Shown here: piece after piece, positions 25,346-34,480 of the stretch | Layout: each line of letters begins with the position of its first letter | How positions within the stretch are numbered: position 1 is the first letter of the stretch | DNA from: Flavobacterium frigoris PS1 | GTDB taxonomy: Bacteria; Bacteroidota; Bacteroidia; Flavobacteriales; Flavobacteriaceae | Length of the DNA: 64,000 nt | Direction: 5' to 3' | Assembly: GCF_000252125.1 (NCBI RefSeq) | Contig: NZ_AHKF01000010.1 | Location: 62,001-126,000 of the forward strand | The notes under the pieces: model-generated | What the model saw: only the letters and a program-made list of their open reading frames with translations | Database searches by the model: none | What the model was told of the DNA's origin: nothing | Translations under genes and position numbers: made by a program

Positions 25346-26866
25346 ATGAAAAAAATATTTAAAATTGCTACTGTACTTACTTTAGCAATCTCCGTTTATA
25401 GTTGCAGTGACAACTATTATGACACAAACACACCCAGTAATGCTGTTTCATCTGAATCGGTTGGTATCAACAATATTTTGTCTTCTTCTATTCAATACAC
25501 AATGACTGCTCAATATAGCGCAGCAACTAGTTTGGCTCAAGTAGATCAACATATCGCATCAGCTTTTAACGATCAGAATATTGACAAGCACTATCAATCC
25601 TCGTTAGATGAATACTGGAGACTTGTTTATTCGAAAGCACTTCCAAATATTAAAGTTTTAGAAGAAAAAGCAACTGCGACCAATTCAAGTCACTATCTCG
25701 CTATTGCAAAAGTGTTAAGAGCAGTAAACATTGGCTTAACTACTGATCTACATGGAGACGTTCCTTATTCAGAAGCTACCCTTGCAGCAACAAATTTTTA
25801 TCCAAAATACGATGCGCAACAAGTTATCTATACTGATGTTATAAAGTTGTTAGATGAGGCAATAGTATTGTTTTCATCTCCAAACACTTCTACATTCAAC
25901 CCTGGAGCGGATGATTTAATCTACGGTGGAAAAGCAGCAAACTGGACAAAAGCGGCATACACTTTCAAGGCTAGATTTCAACTACACTTAATGAAAGTAA
26001 ACGGAGCAAATGCAACAGCTACTGCTGTTTTAGCAAGTTTATCAAAAGGCTTCACAGCTAATAGTGATGATTTCCAATTAAAATACAATAGCGTAAATAC
26101 AAATCCTTGGTACCAATCTCAACTGGGACTGTCTACTGGAAACCTTACCTTTTATATTTCAAATCATTTCATCAGTTATATGAACGGAGGAACCATTTTT
26201 CCTTTTGCCTCTCCTTTGTTAACAATGGATCCTAGAATGCCTTTATTAGTTGACCTAAGTACATACTCAAGTGCTGGCATTTCCGCAGGTCCAGATCCAA
26301 CCGTAGTTGTAAACTATGTAGGATCAACAAATGGAACTGGTACTAGCTCTAAAACTAAAATTGGAACTCAGTTTTTTTACTCAAAAATCGATTCTCCATT
26401 AGTTTATCTGACTTATGCAGAAGCTAAATTTATGGAAGCAGAAGCCCAATTTCTTCTTTCGGGAGGCACTTCAACAAGTGTGGGTACAAATGCAGCCGCA
26501 AACGCAGCTTACCTTGCTGGAATTTCAGCTAATATGGACAAACTTGGCGTTGTTGTTGCTAATAAAAACACATATCTAGCTGATGCATCAATTGCTAAAG
26601 GAGTTGCAGCATTAGAACTAAAAGATATCATGAGACAAAAATTTATTGCCTTATTCTTAAATCCAGAAGTATTCACTGATTATAGAAGATATAATTTTTC
26701 AACAGATGCCTTCAAAAATTTAACTAAACCAGCAAATACTGATCCTTTAAATGAAGGAAAATGGATTAGACGATTTGTTTATTCAAGCAATGAAAGAGGA
26801 GCAAACACTGCAAATTACAACTTAAATTTCAAACCTATGATTAGCCCAATTTGGTGGGATAAATAA
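25346..26866 (+). CDS. SusD/RagB-like outer-membrane lipoprotein
   Basis: The 506-residue lipoprotein (lipobox VYSC, Cys 20) has TPR-like helices typical of the SusD fold, including SHYLAIAKVLRAVNIGLTTD, YSEAT, and YLTYAEAKFMEAEAQF near the C-terminal half. It forms the surface lid over the SusC pore and captures ligand. The closest layout is the SusD-like_2 group, which is often paired with transporters for peptides or unknown substrates. It forms an operon with the upstream gene and ends at a strong terminator. Confidence 0.93.
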   Translation: MKKIFKIATVLTLAISVYSCSDNYYDTNTPSNAVSSESVGINNILSSSIQYTMTAQYSAATSLAQVDQHIASAFNDQNIDKHYQSSLDEYWRLVYSKALPNIKVLEEKATATNSSHYLAIAKVLRAVNIGLTTDLHGDVPYSEATLAATNFYPKYDAQQVIYTDVIKLLDEAIVLFSSPNTSTFNPGADDLIYGGKAANWTKAAYTFKARFQLHLMKVNGANATATAVLASLSKGFTANSDDFQLKYNSVNTNPWYQSQLGLSTGNLTFYISNHFISYMNGGTIFPFASPLLTMDPRMPLLVDLSTYSSAGISAGPDPTVVVNYVGSTNGTGTSSKTKIGTQFFYSKIDSPLVYLTYAEAKFMEAEAQFLLSGGTSTSVGTNAAANAAYLAGISANMDKLGVVVANKNTYLADASIAKGVAALELKDIMRQKFIALFLNPEVFTDYRRYNFSTDAFKNLTKPANTDPLNEGKWIRRFVYSSNERGANTANYNLNFKPMISPIWWDK

Positions 26867-26902
26867 TATTTAAACTAAAATTTAGTTTTTTAAACTATTC
26901 AT

Positions 26903-26941
26903 AAAAGCCTATTTCATTCATTTGAAATAGGCTTTTATTTT
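26903..26941 (+). terminator. Rho-independent terminator after the susCD pair
   Basis: The stem 26907-26916/26923-26932 has the same 38-nt sequence as the terminator at 22026-22064, including flanking A and T runs. Confidence 0.9.
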
Positions 26942-27065
26942 AGTAAATATTTATGAATTATTGCGGTTTTCAATGGTTGCGACATAAACTTAAAAAATGC
27001 TATCTTTACCAATTAATCGTTTTAAGAACATAAGTTGTGTTTATCACAACACTATATATAAAATT

Positions 27066-28322
27066 ATGGCATGTACAAGTTGTTCAACTTCTGATGGTGG
27101 CTCACCAAAGGGTTGTAAAAATAATGGGACTTGCGGCACCGATAGCTGCAACAAATTAACTGTTTTCGATTGGCTTTCTAACATGAGTTTACCCACTGGT
27201 CAGGCTCCTTTTGACTGTGTAGAGGTTCGCTTTAAAAACGGTAGAAAAGAATTTTACCGCAATACTGAAAAATTGACTTTAAGCATGGGAGACATTGTGG
27301 CTACTGTTGCATCTCCTGGTCACGACATCGGAATTGTTACTTTAACAGGAGAATTGGTTAAAATCCAAATGAAGAAAAAAGGCGTTAGTCCTGATAGTAA
27401 TGAAGTTCCAAAAATCTATAGAAAAGCATCTCAAAAAGACATTGACATTTGGTCTGCTGCACGAGAAAAAGAAGAACCAATGAAAGTTCGCGCTCGTGAA
27501 CTTGCGATTGCCCAAAAATTAGAAATGAAAATTTCGGATATCGAATTTCAAGGTGATGGATCAAAAGCTACTTTTTATTATACCGCTAATGATAGAGTTG
27601 ACTTTAGACTTTTAATTAAAGATTTCGCCAAAGAATTCAGCACTAGAGTTGAGATGAAACAAGTTGGTTTCCGTCAAGAAGCAGCTCGTTTAGGAGGGAT
27701 TGGATCTTGCGGACGAGAACTATGTTGCTCTACTTGGTTGACTGATTTCAGAAGTGTGAATACTTCAGCTGCACGTTACCAACAACTGTCTTTAAACCCT
27801 CAAAAGCTAGCAGGACAATGCGGGAAATTAAAGTGCTGTTTGAACTATGAGCTAGACACTTATATGGATGCGTTGAAAGGTTTTCCTGATTTTGAAACTA
27901 AATTAGTTACTGAAAAAGGAGACGCAATTTGTCAAAAACAAGATATTTTTAAAGGCCTAATGTGGTTTGCTTACACTAATAATTTTGCAAATTGGCATGT
28001 ATTAAAAATTGAAAAAGTAAAAGAAATCATTGCTGAAAACAAACTAAAAAATAAAGTTTCATCATTGGAAGATTTTGCAATTGAAATCATTCAAGAAACA
28101 GAGAAAGATTTTAATAATGCTATGGGGCAGGAAAGTTTAACTCGTTTTGACCAACCTAAAAAAAGAAAAAAACCAAACAAAAAGCCAAAACCAGCAGGGG
28201 AAAATGTCATTGTTGCCAATAACAAAAAACTAGCAAATAATAACTCTTCTGCCGCTAATGAAAAAAAACCAGCAGCACCAAGAAAACCTATAATTATTAA
28301 AAAAAATGAGACTAAAAAATAG
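27066..28322 (+). CDS. PSP1-domain protein, RicT/YaaT-like
   Basis: The ATG at 27066, giving MACTSCSTSDGGSPKGCKNN, is preferred to an upstream in-frame ATG at 26997, because the extra 23 residues look unlike the family and lie in the promoter region. The 418-residue protein has a PSP1 domain (about 45-260) with the conserved Cys set SCGRELCCSTWL and QCGKLKCCLNYE, and a Lys/Asn/Pro-rich tail. In Bacillus, RicT belongs to a complex binding Fe-S clusters that acts on RNA processing and phosphorelay; the role in Bacteroidetes is not settled. Its end overlaps gldH by 17 nt. Confidence 0.9.
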   Translation: MACTSCSTSDGGSPKGCKNNGTCGTDSCNKLTVFDWLSNMSLPTGQAPFDCVEVRFKNGRKEFYRNTEKLTLSMGDIVATVASPGHDIGIVTLTGELVKIQMKKKGVSPDSNEVPKIYRKASQKDIDIWSAAREKEEPMKVRARELAIAQKLEMKISDIEFQGDGSKATFYYTANDRVDFRLLIKDFAKEFSTRVEMKQVGFRQEAARLGGIGSCGRELCCSTWLTDFRSVNTSAARYQQLSLNPQKLAGQCGKLKCCLNYELDTYMDALKGFPDFETKLVTEKGDAICQKQDIFKGLMWFAYTNNFANWHVLKIEKVKEIIAENKLKNKVSSLEDFAIEIIQETEKDFNNAMGQESLTRFDQPKKRKKPNKKPKPAGENVIVANNKKLANNNSSAANEKKPAAPRKPIIIKKNETKK

Positions 28323-28785
28323 CTTTTTTATTCTTCTAACGGTGTTTATCATTTATTCATGCGATAAAAAAAGGGTATTTGATGAATATAAAACGGTAGG
28401 AAGTAGCTGGCACAAGGACAGTATCATCACTTTCGATCTGCCCGTTTTAGATTCCACAAAACGCTATAATGTATTCATAAATTTAAGAGACAATAACAAT
28501 TACCAATACAACAATCTTTTTTTGATTGTTTCCATGGAAAAACCAAATGGATATACAAAAGTGGACACGTTGGAATACCAAATGGCCAGTCCAGACGGAA
28601 CACTCCTTGGAGATGGATTTACTGACATTAAGGAAAGCAAATTGTTTTACAAAGAAAATGTGAAGTTCAAAGGCAAGTACAAAGTACAAATCAAACAAGT
28701 TGTCAGAGAAAAAGGTAAAGTACCAGGAGTCAAACATTTAGAAGGTATCACTGATGTAGGTTTAAGAATAGAAAAAATAGAATAG
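28306..28785 (+). CDS. gldH: GldH, gliding motility lipoprotein
   Basis: The 159-residue lipoprotein has the lipobox IYSC (Cys 19), followed by DKKRVFDEYK and WHKDSIITFDLPVLDSTKRYNVFINLRDN, the GldH family core. In Flavobacterium johnsoniae, GldH is needed for gliding and for normal secretion through the type IX system. Its start overlaps the end of the RicT-like gene, and a PBP1A gene follows 8 nt later, so the three are co-transcribed. This gene is a strong taxonomic marker for the window. Confidence 0.92.
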   Translation: MRLKNSFFILLTVFIIYSCDKKRVFDEYKTVGSSWHKDSIITFDLPVLDSTKRYNVFINLRDNNNYQYNNLFLIVSMEKPNGYTKVDTLEYQMASPDGTLLGDGFTDIKESKLFYKENVKFKGKYKVQIKQVVREKGKVPGVKHLEGITDVGLRIEKIE

Positions 28786-28793
28786 TACAATTT

Positions 28794-31100
28794 ATGGCTA
28801 CGAAACAAAACAACAATAAGGTTAATACGGTCGATAAAGATTTTAAATATTACACTAAAACATTTTGGAAAATATTCTTCTCTGGAATGGGCGCAGTCGT
28901 GCTTTTTTTCTTGTTTGCCTCTTGGGGAATTTTGGGATCCATGCCCTCATTTGAAGATTTGGAAAACCCTGACTCAAATTTAGCCACGGAAGTAATATCC
29001 TCTGACGGAGTAGTTATAGGTAAGTATTTCCAAAAAAACAGATCTCAATTAAAATATTCAGATTTGCCAAAAAACCTAGTAGATGCTCTGGTAGCTACTG
29101 AGGACGAAAGATTTTACGAACATTCTGGTATTGACGGAAGAGGTACATTAAGAGCTATTGCAAGCCTAGGAAGCAGTGGGGGAGCAAGTACCTTGACGCA
29201 ACAATTAGCCAAGCAGTTATTTCACGGTGAAGGATCAAAATTCTTGCCTTTTAGAATTATACAAAAAGCAAAAGAATGGATTATTGCCATTCGATTAGAA
29301 AGACAATACACAAAAAATGAAATATTGGCCATGTATTGCAACATCTATGATTTTGGGAATTTTTCTGTTGGTGTCAGCTCAGCTGCGCAAACTTATTTCT
29401 CAAAAGAACCAAAAAATCTTACGATAGATGAGTCGGCTATATTAGTTGGAATGTTCAAAAACTCGACCTTATACAATCCAGTAAGAAACCCACAAGGAGT
29501 AAAAAACCGCAGAAACGTTGTGCTGGCTCAAATGGAGAAAAGTAAAATGATTTCTGAAGCACAAAAATTAAAACTTCAAAGCCTGCCTATCACATTACAT
29601 TTCAAACTAGAAAGTCACCGCGAAGGAACAGCCACTTATTTTAGAGAGTATCTTAGGGACTACATGAAAAAATGGGTTGATGAGAACAAAAAACCAGACG
29701 GATCAGATTACGATATCTACAAAGATGGATTGAAGATCTATACTACTATCGACTCCAGAATGCAATTGCATGCTGAAGAGGCAGTTTCGGCACATATGGC
29801 AAACCTTCAAGAAGAGTTTTTCATACAGGCAAAAAAGAATAAAAACGCCCCTTTTGTTAACATTTCTAGTGCCGAAACGCAACGTATTTTAACACAAGCG
29901 ATGAAGTCATCAAACAGATGGAGTGTTTTAAAATCTCTTGACAAAACTGATGAAGAAATCATAAAATCATTCAGTGTAAAAGCAAAAATGACAGTCTTTA
30001 CCTGGAAAGGTGAAAAAGATACGATTATGACCCCTATTGATTCCATCCGCTATTACAAACATTTCCTGCAATCAGGTTTGATGGCTATGGAACCCCAAAC
30101 AGGAAACATAAAAGCCTGGGTAGGTGGAATTAACTACAAATACTTTCAATACGATCACGTAGGACAAGGTGCGAGACAAGTTGGATCTACATTCAAGCCT
30201 TTTGTTTACGCAACCGCGATCGAACAATTGAACATGTCTCCGTGCGATTCAATCATAGATGCTCCTTTTACCATGCCGGCAGGACGTCACCATGCAACAG
30301 AAGCTTGGTCACCTAGAAACTCGGACAACAAATACAGAGGAATGGTTACGTTGAAGAAAGCATTGGCGAACTCCATAAACACAATATCTGCCAAATTAAT
30401 GGATAAAGTAGGTCCTGAAGCGGTAGTTAAATTAACGCATAAATTAGGGGTGAAATCCGAAATTCCAATACAAGCATCCATAGCATTAGGAGCGGTAGAT
30501 ATCACCGTTGAAGACATGGTAGCAGCATACGGAACATTTGCAAATCAAGGTGTGTATATCAAACCGCAGTTCTTGACAAGAATCGAAGACAAAAGCGGCG
30601 TTATTATCTACGAACCCATTCCTGAATCACATGATGTTTTAAATAAAGACATCGCATTTGCGATTATTAAACTATTAGAAGGAGTTACCGAAGGTGGCTC
30701 TGGAAACCGTTTAAGAACTGAAGGCGGTGGTTATGGATATAATAGAATAACTGGATACCCTTATAAATTTACAAATCCAATCGCAGGTAAAACAGGAACA
30801 ACTCAAAACCAATCTGATGGCTGGTTCATGGGAATGGTTCCAAACCTTGTGACGGGTGTTTGGGTAGGTTGTGAAGATCGTTCAGCTAGATTCAAGAGCA
30901 TTACTTATGGTCAGGGAGCAACTGCAGCATTACCGGTTTGGGCTTACTTCATGAAACTTTGTTATGCTGATCCAGAACTTAAAGTGTCTAAGGAAGAATT
31001 CGACAGACCTGCAAATCTTTCCATAAAAGTAGATTGTTATTCGGCTCCAAAAGCAAAAGACACTACTGCCGTTCAAAATACAGATGAATTCGAGTTTTAA
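28794..31100 (+). CDS. Class A penicillin-binding protein (PBP1A)
   Basis: The 768-residue protein has one N-terminal membrane helix (about 28-50), a GT51 transglycosylase domain (about 70-250) with EDERFYEHSGID and GGASTLTQQLAKQLF, and a transpeptidase domain with the catalytic SxxK in GSTFKPF (Ser about 464), SIN in ANSINTIS (about 525) and KTG in AGKTGTTQ (about 664). It polymerises and cross-links peptidoglycan. It lies 8 nt after gldH. Length and motif order are normal. Confidence 0.96.
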   Translation: MATKQNNNKVNTVDKDFKYYTKTFWKIFFSGMGAVVLFFLFASWGILGSMPSFEDLENPDSNLATEVISSDGVVIGKYFQKNRSQLKYSDLPKNLVDALVATEDERFYEHSGIDGRGTLRAIASLGSSGGASTLTQQLAKQLFHGEGSKFLPFRIIQKAKEWIIAIRLERQYTKNEILAMYCNIYDFGNFSVGVSSAAQTYFSKEPKNLTIDESAILVGMFKNSTLYNPVRNPQGVKNRRNVVLAQMEKSKMISEAQKLKLQSLPITLHFKLESHREGTATYFREYLRDYMKKWVDENKKPDGSDYDIYKDGLKIYTTIDSRMQLHAEEAVSAHMANLQEEFFIQAKKNKNAPFVNISSAETQRILTQAMKSSNRWSVLKSLDKTDEEIIKSFSVKAKMTVFTWKGEKDTIMTPIDSIRYYKHFLQSGLMAMEPQTGNIKAWVGGINYKYFQYDHVGQGARQVGSTFKPFVYATAIEQLNMSPCDSIIDAPFTMPAGRHHATEAWSPRNSDNKYRGMVTLKKALANSINTISAKLMDKVGPEAVVKLTHKLGVKSEIPIQASIALGAVDITVEDMVAAYGTFANQGVYIKPQFLTRIEDKSGVIIYEPIPESHDVLNKDIAFAIIKLLEGVTEGGSGNRLRTEGGGYGYNRITGYPYKFTNPIAGKTGTTQNQSDGWFMGMVPNLVTGVWVGCEDRSARFKSITYGQGATAALPVWAYFMKLCYADPELKVSKEEFDRPANLSIKVDCYSAPKAKDTTAVQNTDEFEF

Positions 31101-31106
31101 AAAGGC

Positions 31107-31185
31107 TTAGGAGCTATTTCCAGCTATACGCTATATCTTTATGGTTGAAACCCAACCATAAAGGATAACGCTACTATCTGGGCTA
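31107..31185 (-). repeat. Dispersed palindromic element, copy D
   Basis: On the minus strand it reads TAGCCCAGATAGTAGCG at the left, the perfect 11-bp central stem CTTTATGGTTG/CAACCATAAAG with loop GGTTT, and GATATAGCGTATAGCTGGAA followed by ATAGCTCCTAA. It begins 6 nt after the PBP1A stop codon. Confidence 0.85.
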
Positions 31186-31223
31186 GATCAATACTATTAA
31201 TTAGATCATTAGAACCAAATTAT

Positions 31224-31925
31224 ATGATTAATAAAAAAGTAAATTCCGTTCAAGAAGCACTTCAAGGTGTAGAAAACGGCATGACCATAATGTTAGGTGG
31301 TTTCGGACTATGCGGTATTCCAGAAAATTCTATCGCAGAACTAGTAAAAAAAGAAACAAATAACCTGACTTGCATTTCAAACAATGCTGGTGTTGATGAT
31401 TTTGGTCTTGGCTTGCTATTGCAAAAAAGACAAATTAAAAAAATGATTTCTTCCTATGTAGGGGAAAATGCCGAATTTGAACGCCAAATGCTGTCTGGTG
31501 AATTGGATGTGGAGTTGATTCCACAAGGAACATTGGCTGAGCGCTGCCGATCTGCACAAGCCGGAATTCCAGCTTTCTATACTCCTGCAGGATACGGAAC
31601 AGAAGTCGCAGAAGGCAAAGAAGCACGTGAATTCAATGGAAAAATGCACGTTATGGAGCATGCTTTCAATGCTGATTTTGCCATTGTAAAAGCCTGGAAA
31701 GGAGACACTGCTGGAAATTTAATATTTAAAGGAACCGCTAGAAATTTCAACCCTTGTATGGCTGGTGCTGCAAAAATTACCGTTGCCGAGGTAGAGGAAT
31801 TAGTAGAAGCCGGATCACTTGATCCCAATCAAATTCATATTCCTGGAATATTCGTACAACGAATCTTTCAAGGAGAATTATATGAGAAAAGAATCGAACA
31901 ACGTACAACCAGAAAAAGAGACTAA
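31224..31925 (+). CDS. scoA: 3-oxoacid CoA-transferase subunit A
   Basis: The 233-residue protein has the CoA-transferase alpha signature [18 protein letters not shown] near the start, then [14 protein letters not shown] and [25 protein letters not shown]. With subunit B it moves CoA between succinyl-CoA and acetoacetate or related 3-oxoacids in ketone-body and short-chain acid use. The subunit B gene starts 2 nt after its stop, so translation is probably coupled. Confidence 0.95.
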   Translation: MINKKVNSVQEALQGVENGMTIMLGGFGLCGIPENSIAELVKKETNNLTCISNNAGVDDFGLGLLLQKRQIKKMISSYVGENAEFERQMLSGELDVELIPQGTLAERCRSAQAGIPAFYTPAGYGTEVAEGKEAREFNGKMHVMEHAFNADFAIVKAWKGDTAGNLIFKGTARNFNPCMAGAAKITVAEVEELVEAGSLDPNQIHIPGIFVQRIFQGELYEKRIEQRTTRKRD

Positions 31926-31927
31926 TC

Positions 31928-32584
31928 ATGGCACTTGATAAAATTGGAATAGCGAAGCGAATCGCACAAGAATTAAAAGACCGTTATTTTGTTAATTTAG
32001 GGATTGGAATACCTACGTTGGTAGCCAACTATATCCCTCAGGGAATTGACGTTGAATTTCAAAGCGAAAATGGAGTTCTAGGAATGGGATCATTCCCTTT
32101 TGAAGGAGAAGAAGACGCCGATATTATTAACGCCGGAAAACAAACAATAACAACTTTAGCAGGAGCTTCATTCTTTGATTCCGCTTTGAGTTTTGGAATG
32201 ATTCGCGGACAACATGTAGACTTGACCATTCTGGGAGCTATGGAAGTGGCCGAAAACGGGGACATCGCCAACTGGAAAATACCAGGCAAAATGGTGAAAG
32301 GAATGGGAGGCGCAATGGATTTAGTTGCTTCTGCCGAAAACATCATCGTGGCCATGATGCATGTAAATAAAGCGGGGGACTCAAAAATATTAAAACAATG
32401 TACTTTGCCTTTAACCGGAGTAGGTTGTGTCAAAAAAGTGGTTACCGAATTGGCAGTTTTAGAGGTAACTCCAAAAGGATTTAAATTACTAGAACGCGCA
32501 CCAGGTGTAACTGTAGAACACATAATCGCTTCAACTGAAGCAGAATTAATTATTGAAGGTGAAATTCCTGAGATGCAAATTTAA
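31928..32584 (+). CDS. scoB: 3-oxoacid CoA-transferase subunit B
   Basis: The 218-residue partner of subunit A carries the catalytic Glu in FQSENGVLGMG (about residue 47) and the motifs NLGIGIPTLVANY, GGAMDLVA and KVVTELAV. The enzyme forms a glutamyl-CoA thioester on this Glu. It is cytosolic, and the operon is scoA-scoB. No dedicated terminator is obvious; the hairpin at 32655-32687 has its T-run on the other strand. Confidence 0.95.
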   Translation: MALDKIGIAKRIAQELKDRYFVNLGIGIPTLVANYIPQGIDVEFQSENGVLGMGSFPFEGEEDADIINAGKQTITTLAGASFFDSALSFGMIRGQHVDLTILGAMEVAENGDIANWKIPGKMVKGMGGAMDLVASAENIIVAMMHVNKAGDSKILKQCTLPLTGVGCVKKVVTELAVLEVTPKGFKLLERAPGVTVEHIIASTEAELIIEGEIPEMQI

Positions 32585-32654
32585 ATCTCTAATAAAAAAA
32601 AATGCAACTTAAGGGCTTTCCTTATATCTCTGAGTAGATTTGCAGTTCATATCT

Positions 32655-32687
32655 AAAAAGAAGGCCACCCTTTATGTGGATGGCCTT
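32655..32687 (-). terminator. Terminator for the 32711-33190 gene
   Basis: AAGGCCA (32661-32667) pairs with TGGCCTT (32681-32687), with two more inner pairs. On the minus strand the stem is followed by CTTTTTAG, so it serves the leftward gene. Confidence 0.7.
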
Positions 32688-32710
32688 ATAAAAAAACTTT
32701 AAGTTTAAAC

Positions 32711-33190
32711 TTAATAAGTATAAGCAATAGCCTTAAGGTTATCTTTTTTATTAGAGGTTATAACAATAAATTGACACCCTTTTTTGGCAGCATTTTGTTT
32801 TAATTGTTTTTCACCTATTTGGGCTAAGGACCACCTTGTTTCACCTTTAGCAATTGAATGATATCCTTTCAGATTTTCAGATTTTGTTAAACCAATTGTC
32901 TCTGATTCTTTTAATACAATCACTTTTTTGTAATCAAGATTATCCGCAAAGATTATCCTTTCAGAAACAATTTTAGAATTATTTTGGGCTTTTTCATTTA
33001 ATTGCGCTATTGCATAACGGCTTATTTTGTGTTCCTCCATACTATTTGGGAGTGCATAATAAACGATGTTGTTATCCGTTTTTATATAGTTTACTTCTAA
33101 TTTTCCGCCATTGTGTTTAATGATTTCGTGTGTTTGCGCAAAAAGTGGCGCCGTAAATAATACGGCTATTACAGCTAATATAATTTTCAT
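32711..33190 (-). CDS. Secreted protein with a LysM-like C-terminal half, function unknown
   Basis: The 159-residue product has a signal peptide ending near LFAQ (about 1-19). The middle part (VNYIKTDNNIVYYALPNSMEEHKISRYAIAQLNE) resembles short repeated segments seen in exported Bacteroidetes proteins that begin with Gly-Gly-x-Leu-x-Val. The later YHSIAKGETRWSLAQIGEK looks like the start of a LysM fold but is incomplete. No enzyme motif is visible. It is probably monocistronic, with its own terminator. Confidence 0.7.
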   Translation of the reverse strand: MKIILAVIAVLFTAPLFAQTHEIIKHNGGKLEVNYIKTDNNIVYYALPNSMEEHKISRYAIAQLNEKAQNNSKIVSERIIFADNLDYKKVIVLKESETIGLTKSENLKGYHSIAKGETRWSLAQIGEKQLKQNAAKKGCQFIVITSNKKDNLKAIAYTY

Positions 33191-33282
33191 TTGTATTTAA
33201 ATTTTTGACCACAGTAAAAATTGCGGCTGATTTTATAATTAATTCAATATTGCTTTCATAACAAAGCAAAAGTGTAAAGTAA

Positions 33283-33576
33283 TTATACTAGCTCTGGAGG
33301 TGGCGTAAAATTTTTAAAACTAAATTCCTTAACATTAAAGGAATAAAACGAATTGATTTTTTGTGAATCAAATAATGAAAAAGAGTCCAAATCAAAAACT
33401 TCGATTTGGTTGATGAATAGCGTTTTTAACTGACCTTCAACTTCGGTTTTTTCACTAGCTTCAAAATAACTGTATTTTTCATTTTGAAGGAAAATAGTTG
33501 ACTTGTCATTTATCCAAAATAATGAAAAAGTGGCTATCAAGAACAGGAAGATTAGTTTAATTGCGTTATTTTTCAT
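33283..33576 (-). CDS. Small membrane-anchored protein, function unknown
   Basis: The 97-residue product has one N-terminal hydrophobic segment (about 7-23, IKLIFLFLIATFSLFW) and a soluble part ending in NFTPPPELV. The tail FTPPPE recurs at the end of small exported flavobacterial proteins near metal efflux genes, but that is a weak recollection. No partner gene is close. Confidence 0.5.
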   Translation of the reverse strand: MKNNAIKLIFLFLIATFSLFWINDKSTIFLQNEKYSYFEASEKTEVEGQLKTLFINQIEVFDLDSFSLFDSQKINSFYSFNVKEFSFKNFTPPPELV

Positions 33577-33805
33577 AAAATCAAATTTAATTATAAAGCC
33601 TTGTTTTTACAAGGATTATAAGAAAATATTAAGATTTATTACAATTTGTATTTACTTTTTGCAAACAGATTTTTTTTAATAGGATGTCTATAGATTATTT
33701 ATCTGTTTTTGAATGACCCCCTCATATTTTAAGTGATAAAAATTTCAATTTTTAGCAAAAAAAAAGCTGTCCGTTTTGAACAGTCAATTTCTATACTTTT
33801 TGTTT
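33577..33805. other. Intergenic stretch left of the fumarase relic
   Basis: No coding pattern is seen. A small stem CCTTG/CAAGG lies at 33599-33614, and a terminator for leftward transcription lies at 33757-33783. The rest is AT-rich with no recognisable feature. Confidence 0.4.
33757..33783 (-). terminator. Terminator belonging to the decayed fumarase gene
   Basis: On the minus strand CTGTTC pairs with GGACAG (one G-T pair) around AAAAC, then a run of nine T. It lies 22 nt after the relic's final stop codon and would have ended the former gene. Confidence 0.7.
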
Positions 33806-34027
33806 CTACAAATTTTCAAAGAAATCGTTCCCTTTATCATCTGTAATATTCAAAACAAGGAAATCTTTGATCGTGATTTTACATAGGGCTTCCCTGCCTA
33901 TTCCAGGAAAATCGAATACCTAAACAGATCAAATATTGTTTTTGGTTAATATGGCAGCTGAACACCCTATTGACCCAACATAGCACCCAACATAGGTTTT
34001 ACAAGCACCATTAGTCGTGATGCTTTT
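33806..34027 (-). pseudogene. Remnant of a class I fumarate hydratase, C-terminal end
   Basis: Translating the minus strand in one frame gives 74 codons ending in TAG at 33806. They read NGACKTYVGCYVGSIGCSAA, a middle part with two in-frame stops (TGA, TAG), then REALCKITIKDFLVLNITDD and KGNDFFENL. This follows the C-terminus of class I fumarases such as E. coli FumA as I remember it (ACHKHGGFYLGSIGGPAA; EAIWKIEVEDFPAFILVDD; KGNDFF). The two internal stops, loss of everything upstream of the matching segment and an intact terminator downstream mark it as a decayed gene end. A working fumarase presumably exists elsewhere. Confidence 0.78.
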
Positions 34028-34085
34028 TTATGAGACTATCTATTCTATTAAAAAAGCAAAACTCCTAGAAATAGCCACACCCGTT

Positions 34086-34475
34086 TTACAACTTATATAG
34101 TAATGGTTTTAGTGCTAGTAGATTCGCTTTACTAAATGGTTTTTCGACAAAATCAATTATTTTAGAATACGATTTAGCCTTATCTTTATCTGCTTGATCT
34201 ACCGAAGAAGTGACCATGATTACCTTAATTATTTTACTAAAACTTTCCTGATGAATAATATCTAACAATCCCCATCCATCCATTATGGGCATATTAATGT
34301 CCAAAAACAACAATATGGGCGCAGCGTCGTCTGCAATGCTCTCAAAAAAAATTAAAGCCTTGATTGCAGAACTGAAAGTTTTTGGCTCTTTACAAAGTCC
34401 AACAGCCTGAATTATTTTACTATGCAAAAACAAGATTATCTCATCATCATCAACAACAACTATATTATAACTCAC
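34086..34475 (-). CDS. Single-domain response regulator (receiver only)
   Basis: The 129-residue protein is one REC domain: acidic pocket VVDDDEI (about 6-12), phospho-acceptor Asp in LFLDINMPIMDG (about 58), the switch Ser/Thr in MVTSS and the Lys in FVEKPF. It has no output domain, so it would act by protein contact or as a phosphate carrier. It starts 5 nt after the stop of the REC-PAS-DHp gene, so the two are expressed together and probably work together. Confidence 0.92.
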   Translation of the reverse strand: MSYNIVVVDDDEIILFLHSKIIQAVGLCKEPKTFSSAIKALIFFESIADDAAPILLFLDINMPIMDGWGLLDIIHQESFSKIIKVIMVTSSVDQADKDKAKSYSKIIDFVEKPFSKANLLALKPLLYKL

Positions 34476-34480
34476 TTGAC

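Noticed and set aside
31416-32523. Several minus-strand frames of 63-154 codons over scoA and scoB
   Set aside because: Both CoA-transferase subunits are complete with catalytic motifs on the plus strand.
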